From Spiroplasma chrysopicola DF-1 (GTDB taxonomy: Bacteria; Bacillota_I; Bacilli_A; Mycoplasmatales; Mycoplasmataceae): a stretch of 64,000 nt of DNA. The stretch spans positions 496,001 to 560,000 of the forward strand of contig NC_021280.1 of assembly GCF_000400935.1 (NCBI RefSeq), in the 5' to 3' direction. The translations under genes were made by a program, and so were the position numbers. Shown here piece after piece: positions 11,045 to 21,928 of the stretch. The notes under the pieces were generated by a model. The model was not told the DNA's origin. It saw nothing but the letters and a program-made list of their open reading frames with translations, and searched no databases. Numbering within the stretch: position 1 is the first letter of the stretch; every line of letters starts with the position of its first letter.

Positions 11045-11830
11045 ATGTTTTTAGGTAGTAATAATTTTACATTTATTTTAATTGCAGTCTTATTTTTATT
11101 TCATCTTATTTTTATTTTTTATATTTGATTAATGTATCGTAATATGATTATGCCAACCCCATTTCAAAATAATAGTTCTAATAATAAAATGCAAGCTATC
11201 GAAATTGCCGAAAAATATTTAATTCAAAATAATATCACAAGTTTAGAATTAAAATATAATCTTAAAAATTATTCAATTGATAAAATTTATCAAAATAAAA
11301 TTCTTTTAATTAATGATTTATCAATTAATAATGTCAATTTGTCTTTAACTGGATTAGGAATAGATTATGTTTTAGGAAAAGTTTTTTTTGGATCAGAATT
11401 ATTTAAAAAAAATTCAACAATAAAATCAATTAGGTTTTGATTATTTCAAGCGCCAAAATTATTTTTACTTCTATTTTATTTTTTTATTTTACTAAATATT
11501 ATTTTTGTAATAATTGTTAATGTTAAACCAAGTATTTTAGAAAATGAAATAATAAATATTATTAATAAGTATCAATTAATTAGTTTGTTCCCAATTTTAA
11601 TGGGAGGATTATATTTAGTTTCCCTTGCAATGAGTCCAAAGCTGAAAGAAAACTTAGAAAATCTTTATGAAAGTAAAATGAAAAATTTTGTGCGAGAAGA
11701 ATTCCCAGATTTTTTTGGGGATTGACTTAATGCCCGATTATATGCACGTAGTAATCGTTTTACATACTTAGTTGGATATAATTTTTTCTTTAAATATAAT
11801 TATAAATATACAGGGCCATTTGGTTTATAA
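11045..11830 (+). CDS. membrane protein, 261 aa, YugP-like outline without active site
   Basis: RBS AGGGGGA before ATG 11045. It has an N-terminal span (FTFILIAVLFLFHLIFIFYIWL), a soluble part, then two spans (LFLLLFYFFILLNIIFVIIV and LISLFPILMGGLYLVSLAMS) and a C-terminal tail rich in Tyr/Phe. The order of spans and the phrase AIEIAEKYL recall the YugP Zn-peptidase outline, but no HExxH motif is present. If related, it is an inactive relative. Between an acidic hypothetical gene and dinB, 14 bases before the latter, so translation may be coupled. Function unknown. Confidence 0.55.
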
Positions 11831-11843
11831 AAGAGGAGAGAAG

Positions 11844-13097
11844 ATGAAAGTTATTTTTCATATTGATATGAATAGTTTTTTTGCTAGTTGTCATGAAGCA
11901 ATCACTCCGGAATTTCGTGGTAAACCACTTGTTGTTTCTTCACCATCACGCCGGGCAATTGTTTCAACAGCTAATTATCAGGCTCGTAAATTTGGAATTA
12001 ATAGTGCAATGCCTTTATACAAGGCAAAAGAATTATGTAAAGATTTAATTGTTGTTGATCATAATTTTAATTTGTATGTAAATTTTGCCCAAAAGCTTTT
12101 TGATTTTATTTGTGAAAACTACACGACTAAAATTGAGGTAGCTTCAATTGATGAGTGTTATATTGATGTGACTGATATTTATCGTAAATATCAGAGTGTC
12201 AAAAATTTAGCGTATGATATGCAAAAAAGGGTTTTTAAAGAATTAGGTTTACCAAATAGTATTGGGATTTCATATAATAAGTCATTAGCTAAAATTGGTA
12301 GTGATTTTAAAAAACCAATGGGAATAACTTTAATTAAAAAGGAAGATGTTCCAAAAATAATTTTTCCTTTGGCGGTAACAAAATTATTTGGCATTGGTAA
12401 ACAGACCGCAACTCAATTAGAAAAATTAGAAATTTATACAATAGGTGACTTGGCACATTATGGAGATGTAGATTTTTTAGAAAAAATACTCGGAAGTAAT
12501 GTGCATAACTTAATTTCTAAAGCCCAAGGAAAAGGAAGCGATGAATTAAATTATGATAATAATCGTTTAAAATCAGTTGCTAATGAAACAACTCTTGAAT
12601 ATGATTTAAGTGATTATGAAGAAATCAAAGAGAAAATATTTTTATTAGCAAAGCATGTTTGTCAGCGAGTACGTAAGCGAACTTTAATTGGCAATGTTAT
12701 ATATGTTACATTAAAATATAGTAATCATCAACGTCATTCAAAGCAAATAAAATTATCAACATATACCTGTGAAGATGATAAAGTTTATTCAATTGCAATT
12801 AGTCTTTTTGAAAAATTATGAAATGGTGAAGGAATTCGCTTAATTGGAGTTGGAATTAAAGGGATTATTAGTAAATATGATTTGAAAGAACAACTGAGTA
12901 TTAATAATTTTGAAACAGCAAGACCTTTATCGGAAACTAATAAATTAATAAATAGTTTAAATAAAAAATACCAAAAGGATTTATTAATGACAGGAGAAAG
13001 ATTAGAAGAAATGAAATATATTTTACAAGAACAAACAAAGTATATTCAATCTGATAGTCGAACTTTGGATGATACAAAGAAAAAAAGGAGACAATAG
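11844..13097 (+). CDS. dinB: DNA polymerase IV (Y-family, translesion)
   Basis: A 417-aa protein from ATG 11844 with RBS GAGGAGAG. The N-terminus FHIDMNSFFASCHEA and the later SIDECYIDVT carry the acidic residues that bind the catalytic metals in Y-family polymerases. PSRRAIVSTANYQARKFGI is the nucleotide-binding finger region. FGIGKQTATQLEKLEI is the helix-hairpin-helix thumb. TGA is Trp at LFEKLWNGEG, after which the little-finger domain and a charged tail follow. The enzyme copies past damaged bases and is error-prone. An upstream in-frame start at 11772 was rejected because it overlaps the previous gene and has no RBS. Confidence 0.9.
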
Positions 13098-13098
13098 T

Positions 13099-13734
13099 AT
13101 GAAGGGGAAAATAATATTACCAGATGAAAAAATAAAAAAACCAACAAATATTGAAGGCATTTATTTAATTAAAAATTACATTACTAATAAAAATATTTTA
13201 ATAGGGGACTATACATATTATCATTGTGATAATGAACAAGAAGCAAATGAATTTCAAAATAAAAATGTACGTTATCATTTCCCTAATTTTTTTAATGATA
13301 ATTTAGTTATTGGTAAATTTTGTTCAATTGCTAAAGAAACAATTTTTATGATGAATGGAGCCAGTCATAATTATAATGCTATTTCAAGTTACCCATTTTA
13401 TTTATATGTAAATGATGAAGAATTAAAAAATCAAATGCTAGCACAATTACCTAATCGTGGTGACACAATTATTGGTAATGATGTTTGAATTGGCTATCAG
13501 GTAACTATTATGCCGGGAATAAAAATTGGTAATGGGTCTGTAATTGGAACTAAAAGTGTTGTAACAAAAAATGTTCCTCCATATGCAATTGTTGCAGGTA
13601 ACCCCGCAAAAATTATTAAGTATCGTTTTGATCGTGCAAAAATTATTGAATTAGAAAAGATGCAATGATGAAATTGAACAAAAGAAGAAATTAATAATAA
13701 AATTGATTTAATTTGTTTAAATAGTTCTTTTTAA
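13099..13734 (+). CDS. hexapeptide-repeat acetyltransferase (Vat/CatB-like)
   Basis: A 211-aa protein starting 1 base after the dinB stop (RBS AAAGGAG inside dinB). The central part shows left-handed beta-helix repeats: VIGKFCSIAKETIFMMNGASH, then IIGNDVWIGYQVTIMPGIKIG and NGSVIGTKSVV, followed by the typical PPYAIVAGNPAKIIKYRF. The N-terminus (IKNYITNKNILIGDYTYYH) and the MNGASHN loop are as in xenobiotic O-acetyltransferases such as Vat and CatB, which use acetyl-CoA on streptogramin or chloramphenicol. The true substrate may be a sugar or other metabolite. Trp by TGA at DVWIGY and MQWWNW. Confidence 0.8.
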
Positions 13735-13757
13735 ATGTTTTTTATTTGTAACTTTGA

Positions 13758-13763
13758 TATAAT
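13758..13763 (+). promoter_or_regulatory. -10 box before 222-aa gene
   Basis: TATAAT 27 bases ahead of ATG 13790, with RBS AAAGGAG between. It suggests a separate transcript from the dinB group. Confidence 0.5.
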
Positions 13764-13789
13764 CAAATTAGAAAAAAAGGAGAATTATT

Positions 13790-14458
13790 ATGGCTAAGAC
13801 ACCAACATTTTGCTCTGTGCACTTAAAAATACATGTTTGTCCTTTAAATAATAAAAAGGCAATAGCCTCAGCTAATGAATCAAAAATTAAAGAAAAAATG
13901 TCAAGAATGTTAAATCCAACTAGTAGTCAAACTCCTGAACCTAATAAACAAAAACCAGAAAAGGGAACTATTCAGTTTTTATTAGCAAATGCTAAGAAAA
14001 AGAATAATGCGATAAAACATAATTTAGGGTTAGATGAAGAAGAAAAAATGACAGAAGGGGTATCAGAAACAGATATTAAATCAAAAATGGCAAAGTTAAG
14101 AGCTAACATTGGGCTAAACCAAGAATTAACTACCCCTACTCCAAGTTCTAAAATTATATTAGATCCACAATTAGAAAGCTATTCAAATATAATTGACCAA
14201 ATCACCTCACCTAATATTAATAATAAAACTAATGATTTTAGTACAGAACAATCACAAAAAGAATCACAGAGTAAAAACCAGCAAAAAAAAGTCGTTTCAG
14301 CTGCATCGAAACAAAAAAGTGTTGATAATACTCAATTAAATGTTAATAAAACCCCTGACGAAAAAGCAATTATTTTAACAAAGACAGAAGTAGAAGAAAT
14401 GATTGCAAAGGCTGTTGATGCTGCGTTAAAAAAGAACGGGAAAAACACTAAGAAATAA
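13790..14458 (+). CDS. hypothetical Lys/Gln-rich protein, 222 aa
   Basis: Starts MAKTPTFCSVHLKIHVC after a good RBS. The protein is hydrophilic and rich in Lys, Asn, Gln and Ser, with no membrane span or signal peptide. The middle (residues 70-110) and the C-terminal helix (TKTEVEEMIAKAVDAALKK) could form coiled coils. Two Cys lie in the first 17 residues. I do not recognise a family. It is followed by a gene-free convergent gap. Confidence 0.6.
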   Translation: MAKTPTFCSVHLKIHVCPLNNKKAIASANESKIKEKMSRMLNPTSSQTPEPNKQKPEKGTIQFLLANAKKKNNAIKHNLGLDEEEKMTEGVSETDIKSKMAKLRANIGLNQELTTPTPSSKIILDPQLESYSNIIDQITSPNINNKTNDFSTEQSQKESQSKNQQKKVVSAASKQKSVDNTQLNVNKTPDEKAIILTKTEVEEMIAKAVDAALKKNGKNTKK

Positions 14459-14802
14459 TTAAATGGTATGGTTTAAGTTATTATTTCATATGATTATTCT
14501 ATAATATAGACTAATATAATATATTATATTGGAAAAATATTTTATTTTTTAAAAAATAAATAATAATTATTGTATTATTTTTTATTTGATGTAATATTAA
14601 GGTATGGAAAATAAATTTTTCCTAAAATTTTAACTTTTAAAGAAAATATTATATTAAATAAATAAAAGCTTCATTACTATCTCTCCCCTTTTTAGTTTTA
14701 AAATATCTCTTTACTTTTCTTTTATTTAATATTTAAAATAATTACAAATTTTTTCCTCATTATTAAACATAGTGTAATATTTTCTTTTCTGAATTATCAA
14801 AT
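14459..14802. other. convergent intergenic gap
   Basis: About 340 bases, extremely AT-rich, between converging genes. Apart from the hairpin at 14803-14830 I see no gene, repeat or clear signal. Confidence 0.6.
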
Positions 14803-14830
14803 AAAAACAGTATTTTACAATACTGTTTTT
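14803..14830. terminator. bidirectional terminator hairpin
   Basis: Perfect 12-bp stem AAAAACAGTATT / AATACTGTTTTT with a 4-base loop; T-runs on both strands. It ends the minus-strand operon starting at 17835 and could also stop transcripts from 13790. Confidence 0.8.
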
Positions 14831-14841
14831 ATTATAATTTT

Positions 14842-15357
14842 TTAATTATCAATATCTTTTAAAAAGTTGAAAGCTTTTTTACCAATAATGGTCTTTTTTT
14901 CCTTATCTCCTTCAATCATGAAGCAAAATTTTTTTAAAACACCAGTAATATCTAGTCCAATTACTTGTTGAAAGTTAACCGTTTCATCTAAAAAAATAAT
15001 TTCAGCTTCAGTTACTTTGATTCAAAGGCTATTAATTGTTAAAGTTTCTATAATTAAATAAATTAAAATTAAAGCATAGTTTATTAGACCAATTATAACG
15101 TATAAATAAGATCAAATTGGACTAATGTTAGGCACAAATAATAATAAAAAGTAATTTATTGCTATAAAAATAATAATAGGGGTTAAAATACCGTATATTC
15201 CTGTGAAAATAAAGATTATCATTCCTTTTCATTTATATTCTTTTTTAAAATTAATAATTTTTTTTTGGTTTTGATAATGTAGTAAGAAGATAATATGAAA
15301 TCCATAGAGGCAAATTGCTAAAACTAAGGTAAAAATTAAAATTATATGCATTTCCAT
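14842..15357 (-). CDS. small membrane protein of SEC-C operon
   Basis: A 171-aa protein, MEMHIILIFTLVLAICLYG. Three to four hydrophobic spans (about 4-22, 42-66, 74-98 and possibly one more) are followed by a soluble C-terminus with EAEIIFLDETVNFQQVIGLDITG and FMIEGDKEKKTIIGKKA, a beta-rich pattern that could be a degenerate PH-like fold. Last gene of a tight four-gene operon, 5 bases after the preceding stop. I do not recognise a family. Confidence 0.6.
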
Positions 15358-15362
15358 TGTTG

Positions 15363-15980
15363 TTAGTCCCCTTTCTGTCCCCTCTTTTGTTGTAATAACT
15401 CATTAATTCTTAGCCCCATTTTAACATCATCTGTTCAAAAACAATAGACTAATTTTTGTTTTGCAATTAATAACAGTCCTGGTTGAAAAGTATTATTAAT
15501 ATTTAAAATTGTTGGTAATACAGTAATAATGTCAGTTAGTCAAATCGTAATAGCTTTATTTACTTCATCAATTAAAACTCTTTGATTTGTTAAATAAATG
15601 TCCCCATAATAATCTGGATTTTCTTTATGTGATCGAAAATTTAAAAAACCATTTAAATTTGTAAGCGAAAATTGTTGATAGTCTTTTAATTCAAATAAAA
15701 AGAAATTCTTTTTAATTTGTTTTTGAGAAAGAATAGTGCCTTTAATTTTTTGGTGCAGATAACAAATTTCATTATATGGTAATTCATATTTAATGCTGAT
15801 TGGTTTAAAATTATTGTTAAAATTTGTTTTTACCAAGTTAATTTCCTTTTGATAATTGGTTTTGATTTTTTGGTATTGCTTAATTCGTTGTTGCTGAAAA
15901 AAGGCCAAAATTGCTAGTATTAGTATTGTTATTAATAGTAAACTGCCAAAAGCAATAATAATTATTCACTTAATGTTCAT
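15363..15980 (-). CDS. membrane-anchored protein with PH-like C-terminal region
   Basis: A 205-aa protein. It starts MNIKWIIIIAFGSLLLITIL, one N-terminal span, then a Gln/Lys-rich helix and a beta-rich part with GDIYLTNQRVLIDEVNKAITIWL. T-N-x-R-hydrophobic-hydrophobic-I/D is the hallmark strand of bacterial PH-like domains. Its ATG shares one base with the TAA of the upstream gene (TAATG), so the two are translationally coupled. TGA is Trp at IKWII, ITIWLTD and YCFWTDD. Paralogue of the gene before it by layout. Role unknown. Confidence 0.6.
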
Positions 15981-16570
15981 TATTTTTTTCACATCCTGTA
16001 AATTAAATATGCCAGATCTAAATTATTTATGATCATAATATAACACTTGTCCTCCATAAATAAATAAATTCCTTGTTTGATTTCATTTTTAATTTGAAAA
16101 ATTGATAATTCAATGTTTTTAATTAAATTTAAATCTCAAGTGGTAGTTATATCTTCATTAATAATTAAAAGCCGGTGATTAGTAACTACTAAATGACCAA
16201 GTTGAAATGGGATCAAGTTATTTTCAATGTTTTTTTTACCATTGTCATACCCTACATTAATCCCCTTTTCAAAAGGAATAAAAAATTTTGATGATAATTT
16301 ACTTTGTTTTTGTTTTTTTGTTAAATAAACATTAATAATTTCATCACTGTAGGCATGTTCGTTAGGATTTAATTTAAGTTTAACATCAATTTCTTGTAAA
16401 GTATTTTTTAAGTATTTATTATTTAAATATTCTTGATTTTCAACTTCTAAACGTTTAAAAATATTGAAAATCATTTCTTGTTTACGATTATAAAAGATTC
16501 ATCAGATTATAATAAAAATTATTAAGATTACTATTAAAATAGCTAATAAAATTCATCCTCATGTTGTCAT
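15980..16570 (-). CDS. membrane-anchored protein with PH-like C-terminal region
   Basis: A 196-aa protein beginning MTTWGWILLAILIVILIIF: the TGA-Trp codons put an N-terminal membrane anchor ahead of what a standard-code reading would call the start (MIFNIF). The C-terminal half contains FQLGHLVVTNHRLLIINED, a PH-like signature (x-V-T-N-x-R-L-x-I-x). Same plan as the next gene. Sits 20 bases after the SEC-C protein gene. A membrane scaffold or regulator is possible but unproven. Confidence 0.6.
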
Positions 16571-16590
16571 ATTATATTTCTAGTCCTTTC

Positions 16591-17835
16591 TTATTTAATA
16601 ATATTAATCCCATTATGAAAATTATTAATAAATGTTTGTAACATCATTTCTTGGCCAGAATTACGTGGTTGTTCAAAACGATTGTAATAATAAATATTTA
16701 ACATCTGTTTTTGTTTTTCATTTAATTTTTCATAATATTTTTGGTCAAGAAGCAAATGATTTGATAAATTAATTATTAAACTAGAAATAAAATTTTCTCA
16801 TTGTTTTGATGTTTTAATTTTTTCAGTTCATTCTTCAAAATAGGTATTATAAATACGATTATTTTTATGATAAACAAATTGAATGCTACTATGTTTTTCA
16901 GAATGAACAATATTTGCATATAAAATCTTATTTGGTAAAAATGGATTATTTGGTGAATTAATTGCTTGGAAAGTAATTGGTGTTAATTGTGCTAATAGAA
17001 TATCATTACATTGCAAAACACTGATTTTTTTTGTTAATGGAATTTCTTTAATAATATAGCTATTTTTATCATTATTCAAGTCACTTGTAATACGCATTAA
17101 TTCTAAATCATAAAAATAATGCAGTTTAATAATTTTTTTTAATTTTAATGTCATGATTACTTGTTCGGCAACTGAAAGTAGTTGATAATATTGTAAAAAA
17201 GTTTGATATGCAACATGATGATCAATCAAATTATCATAGTAATTTATTAATAATGCTTTGATTTGATCAGCTAATTTATTATTAATCAATAATTTATCAT
17301 GATGTTCATGACAAATAACGTTAAAAGTATAGGGAGTTTCATCTGGGTTAACAAGATCTAAAAAATTAGTATTAATATTTTTAAAATAGTGTTTTTCATT
17401 ATAATGATCTAAAAATAACTGCGGTTTTGTTGGTAATTGATGATATAAAGCAATTTTAATCGCGGGATTTTGACAATCTTTAATAATACAAGTTGCCTGG
17501 TTTTGTTGTAAGACTGCTGCTTTAAAATAGCCTTTTTCTTGGTTAAGATATTTTTCCTTTAATTCTGGTTTACTAATTACTTCTAAAATCGAAACATAAT
17601 TATCACGTTGAGCATTTGTTGCTAAAACTTTTGATTTACAACATTCAAAGTATTTTTTATTACTTAAACAAATACAGTTTTCTTCATCACCAATAGTAAA
17701 AATTGGTTTATAGTAGCGGTGCAAGTAGTCTAACTGATCATCATCTAAATAGTAACTTTTTAGTAAGGCATCAAACATTGCTCGTTCTGACCCTTTTAAC
17801 TCGCCAAATAATTTTTTTTCAATTTGATCACTCAT
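16591..17835 (-). CDS. SEC-C-like zinc motif protein, 414 aa
   Basis: First gene of a four-gene minus operon. Residues 50-69 read DEENCICLSNKKYFECCKSK: C54, C56, C65 and C66 match the C-x-C-x8-CC pattern of SEC-C zinc motifs (as at the SecA C-terminus). The remaining 340 residues are soluble and unrecognised, with a second C-x5-C pair (TCIIKDCQ) near 116 and HEHHDK near 177. It is extended past a TGA (Trp at EEWTEK) to the TAA at 16591. It may bind zinc and a protein partner at the membrane with the downstream genes; that is inference. Confidence 0.65.
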
Positions 17836-18314
17836 AAAAATTTTACCTCTTCTATTCTCTATTAATTATAAACCAAGTTAGGTAAATAATTCCTTATTTT
17901 TTGTCAAAATTTAAAAAGCACTTTACACACAAAGTGTAAAGTGCACAAAGGCAACATATTATATAACATATTTTATTTAAAAGTTAAGTTCTAATAATAA
18001 AATGTTTGTATCGTTTTGGACCGTTAGAATTTTTTATTATTTGGAAATAAATAAAATAAGTCATTTTTCGTTTGTAGTTTACTAGCAAAAAAATGTTATA
18101 TAAATAGTTATTTATATAAATAAACAAATAATTTTTTTCCATTCATTTTAGCTTTTCAACTACAAAAACATTATATCTTATTTTTAAAAATATTGTAAAA
18201 ATTTTTTTTAAAAATGCAAAGTATTTTACCGTGAAAAGAAAAAAATAAAATAACAATAGTTTTTAACTTTTCTCTTGATAGAAAATGATATTATATGATT
18301 AAAGGAGTTATTAT
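17836..18314. other. divergent intergenic region with perfect hairpin
   Basis: About 480 bases between divergent genes. A TATAAT on the minus strand (17865-17870) probably serves the SEC-C operon. A perfect 11-bp hairpin (GCACTTTACAC, 17918-17928, with 17934-17944) lies 83 bases before ATG 17835 and on the minus strand is followed by CTTTTT. The rest (18000-18300) shows no recognisable feature. Confidence 0.55.
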
Positions 18315-19499
18315 ATGGAAAAAATAACCTTATCACAGGAAGTTAAAGATAGAATTAAAGCTTTACATTATGAGGATATAAATAAAAGTTATCGTAAGAA
18401 AAAGTCATTTGCTGCTAGTTCTAGAAAACTAAAACTTGCCCTGACAATAATGATAATATTATCCGTTGTATTTATGATAGTTGGGGGTATTTTATTGCCT
18501 TTTAATATTGCTTTTCTATTAGCAGTTATTTTATTAGCAGTTGGAGGGACTACTTTTACTGTTTTAATTGTTACTATTGCAATTATTAGTGCGCGTGCCA
18601 TTAATATTGCTTTATTTTTAAATCGATTAAACTATAATGAATATTACCAAATTGCAATTGCAAGTTATTTTAAGGGCCAAGTTGAATTAGAAATTGTTAA
18701 TAATGAATTTAAAGTTTTACCGCTTCCTAATTTTACTAGTTTTAGTAAAAATCCGCGGAAAAATAATCTTTTACAAGAAAGTTTAATTCGGGTAAGCAGT
18801 TTAAAAGAAAAAATGGATAATAAAGTAATTAATGGTTCTATTAATAAAATAAAATTTTCATTAGGAATTATTACTGTTCGTAAGACAATGATCTTTTTAA
18901 AAACGTTAATTATTTTAGCCTATATTATAATTATTATTTTAGCTAGTTATGGTAAAAATAATAATCAAAAAGGTAAAAGTAATACAATTAGTAATTCTTT
19001 TAATTTTGTCACATTAATGTTATTAGTTGAAATGAAGCGATCAGAAAATTACTTCTTTTTTAGTGCTAAATTACCAGTTAGTTTTGATATCGAGGCGAAC
19101 ATTGTCCCCTACCAAAATAAATTTAAAAAATTTGTTTTACGAAATAAGGAAATTAATTTTGAAGGGAATGAATTTAATAACATTTTTGATACTAATACGA
19201 CAAATCCCCTTGAACTTCGTAAAATATTAAGTCCAAAAGCAATGGCTAATTTAATTGATTATTCTCGTCAATATCAAGAGGCTTTATCAATGTCTTTTGT
19301 AAATGATTCTTATACATTGTTGTTGGATAAATATTCATATAGTAAAAAAAATCACCATTTAAATCAAATTTGAAAACCATTAATTAATAGTAAAACAAAC
19401 ATTGAAACATGTATTGATGATTTAATTACAAAAATTGAAATAGATTTATTTCATTTAGAAAAAAGTTTAAATTATTTAAAAAGCTTTGATATTGTTTAA
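18315..19499 (+). CDS. DUF3137-type membrane protein
   Basis: A 394-aa protein with RBS AAAGGAG before ATG 18315. It has a charged N-terminus, two spans (about 44-68 and 72-100), a soluble part, a third span (about 200-218) and a C-terminal domain. The string FEGNEFNNIFDTNTTNPLELRKILSPKAM, followed by FVNDSYTLLLD, matches the DUF3137 pattern (E-x-F-N-x-x-F, then a P-x-x-A/L-R-x-x-L-x-P-x-x-M motif). TGA is Trp at NQIWKPL. DUF3137 proteins are of unknown function. Monocistronic, followed by the convergent recA. Confidence 0.7.
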
Positions 19500-19573
19500 A
19501 AACAATATCTATAATTAAGCCTAAACTCCCCTACTGATAACTATTGACTCCCCTATCGTGAGAAGAACAATAG

Positions 19574-20611
19574 TTATTTTTCATTTTTTTTAATTATTGT
19601 TAAAATTTTATCTTTAATTGTGATTCTAACATCAGGGTTTAAAGATAAAAATTCTTTAACTTTTTCTTTCCCTTGTCCTAAGCGATTATTATTGTATGAA
19701 TATCAAACTCCTGATTTATCAAGAACATCATATGTTACTCCTAAATCAATTAATTCTGCTAATGAATCAATTCCTTCATTATAATTAATTTCAATTAAGG
19801 CAACTTTAAATGGTGGGGCAACTTTGTTTTTAACGACTTTAATTTTAACCTTATTAGCAATTGCTGTTCCTGAATTTGTTAAAGTTTCTACGCGACGAAC
19901 ATCTAACCGTACAGAAGCATAGAATCGTAATGCGCGACCTCCAGATGTTGTTTCGGGATTGCCAAATAAAATCCCAACTTTTTCACGAATTTGATTAATA
20001 AAAATGACAATACAATTAGTTTTGGAGATAATTCCATTTAGTTTTCGCAGCCCTTTACTCATTAATCGGGCTTGGGCTCCAATTGTAATATCATTCATTT
20101 CTCCTTCTAATTCCACTTTGGGAACTAAAGCTGCCACTGAGTCAATTACAACAATATCAATAACATTAGATTTAACTAGGGTTTCTAAAATATCAAGTGC
20201 TTGTTCGCCACTATCGGGTTGGGCAATAATTAAATTATTAATATCAACCCCTAATTTTTTAGCATAATTCGGATCTAAAGCATGTTCAGCATCAATAAAA
20301 GCGGCGCGACCTTGATTTTTTTGTACTTCCGCAATGGCATGTAAGGAAAGTGTTGTTTTTCCGGAAGATTCAGGACCAAAAATTTCAATAATTCGTCCTT
20401 TTGGATAACCTCCAATTCCAATCGCATTATCCAACAGTAAACTACCCGTTGAAACGGCTTCAATTGCTAAATTAGTTTTATCACCTAAACGCATTACAGC
20501 ACCTTTACCATATATTTTTTCAATTTCTTTTAAAGCATTCACTAATATTTGATCTTTTTCCGCTTCTGAATTTTTTTCAATATTAGTGGTTGGTTCTTTT
20601 ATTGTTCCCAT
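19574..20611 (-). CDS. recA: recombinase RecA, full length
   Basis: A 345-aa protein, the usual RecA length once TGA is read as Trp at SGVWYSYNN; the last 43 residues ([19 protein letters not shown]) lie beyond that codon. Walker A is GPESSGKT (79-86). The Walker B strand is [12 protein letters not shown]. The L2 and nucleotide-contact region [21 protein letters not shown] is intact. It forms ATP-dependent filaments on single-stranded DNA for strand exchange and repair. It lies 52 bases downstream of cinA, the usual cinA-recA pairing. RBS GGAGAA. Spiroplasma citri strains are known for a truncated recA, so an intact one is informative about the species. Confidence 0.95.
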
Positions 20612-20663
20612 TATATTCTCCTTTCTAATTTTAATTACCTAATTTTATTTTAATTTCATTTAA

Positions 20664-21128
20664 TTATTTAATTATTTCTAATAAGATACTCAATGCTTTT
20701 TCAACAGCAAGTTTTTTAATTGTAATTCTATCAAGATGAGAGTTTAATAGTAATTTTTCAACTAATAAGGTTGAATGATATTTAATCCCAATAAAAACAA
20801 GACCAATTGGTAAGTTATCAAGAGCCGTTGGCCCAGCATTACCAGTAAAACTAACAGCAATATCAGTTTTAAATTGGTTTTGACATTTTTCAGCCATTGC
20901 CGTTGCGACTTGTGATGACACAACACCATATTTTTGGATTATTTTCTTACTAACTTTGCCATTTTTGGTTTTAACATGATTACTATACGTTATAAGTCCC
21001 CCAGGGAATACTTTACTAGCATTTGGGACATTCGTAATTGTATTTGCAAATAATCCCCCAGTAATTGATTCATAACTAGCTAATGTCAAATTGTGTTTTA
21101 ATAATAATGCGACAATTTCTTTTTCCAT
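20664..21128 (-). CDS. cinA: CinA-type nicotinamide-nucleotide amidase domain
   Basis: A 154-aa protein consisting only of the C-terminal CinA (PncC) domain: LTLASYESITGGLFANTITNVPNAS, then GGLITYSNHVKT, YGVVSSQVATAMAE and VSFTGNAGP. These are the conserved blocks of the amidase that turns nicotinamide mononucleotide into nicotinate mononucleotide in pyridine nucleotide salvage. The molybdopterin-binding N-terminal domain found in longer CinA proteins is absent, as is common in mollicutes. RBS AAGGAG. Probably co-transcribed with recA. Confidence 0.85.
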   Translation of the reverse strand: MEKEIVALLLKHNLTLASYESITGGLFANTITNVPNASKVFPGGLITYSNHVKTKNGKVSKKIIQKYGVVSSQVATAMAEKCQNQFKTDIAVSFTGNAGPTALDNLPIGLVFIGIKYHSTLLVEKLLLNSHLDRITIKKLAVEKALSILLEIIK

Positions 21129-21225
21129 TTATTTTATCTCCTTAAATCGCTTTTCTTTATTTTTTTTAATTATATAATATAATAGTAAAAGTAAAATAAA
21201 AAGTACAGAAAAGAGGAAAAATTCA

Positions 21226-21927
21226 ATGAATTGAGCTAATCGTATCACTTTAATTAGGTTATTTTTAGTACCAGTAATAATTGTTTTAATGTTATTATAT
21301 CCATTTTCAAATGCCTTATATGCTGGATGGACCGATGTGATTGTTATTAAGGTTAATGATAGTGTTACCTATACGTTACCTTATGCATATTTAGTGGCAG
21401 GTATTATTTTTATTATTGCTAGTTTAACTGATTTTTTAGACGGCTATATTGCTCGTCACTATAATCAAGTAACTACTTTTGGGAAATTTTTTGATTCAAT
21501 TGCAGATAAACTATTAACAAATACTGTTTTAATTGTTTTCGCATGTGCTAATATTTTGCCCGTTTGAATTGTTGTGCTTTTATTAGGGCGTGATTTAATT
21601 ATTGATGTTGTCCGCCAAATTTTAGCTAGCAAAAAAGTTGTAATGGCAGCAAATTGATGAGGAAAAGTTAAGGCAGCCGTTGAAATGTTTGAAATGTCAA
21701 TGTTATTTTTTGTTGGTTTTCAAATGTTTAATGGCCAAATTCATGGTCATGGTCAATGAGATGAATTTGGTTGAATTAATCAAGTGATTCTGATTCCAAT
21801 GTATTTAGCAACGCTATTATCATTGTATTCAGCAGGAAATTATATTTATTTAAATCGTAAAATGTTATTTGATATTACAACTGTTAACAATAAGCCAAAA
21901 TTACCGGAACAAAAGGAAAATAACTAA
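21226..21927 (+). CDS. pgsA: CDP-diacylglycerol-glycerol-3-phosphate phosphatidyltransferase
   Basis: A 233-aa membrane enzyme, MNWANRITLIRLFLVPVII. The CDP-alcohol phosphatidyltransferase motif is complete: LTDFLDGYIARHYNQ followed by TTFGKFFDSIADKL (D-x2-DG-x2-AR-x8-G-x3-D-x3-D). N-terminal ANxxTxxR also fits PgsA. It makes phosphatidylglycerophosphate, the first committed step to phosphatidylglycerol and cardiolipin, in the cell membrane. It is divergent from cinA and 1 base upstream of an SDR gene, so probably in an operon with it. Many Trp codons are TGA. Confidence 0.9.
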
Positions 21928-21928
21928 A

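Noticed and set aside
20275-20463. 62-aa ORF on the recA strand in a different frame
   Set aside because: Lies inside the highly conserved ATP-binding region of recA; shadow frame.
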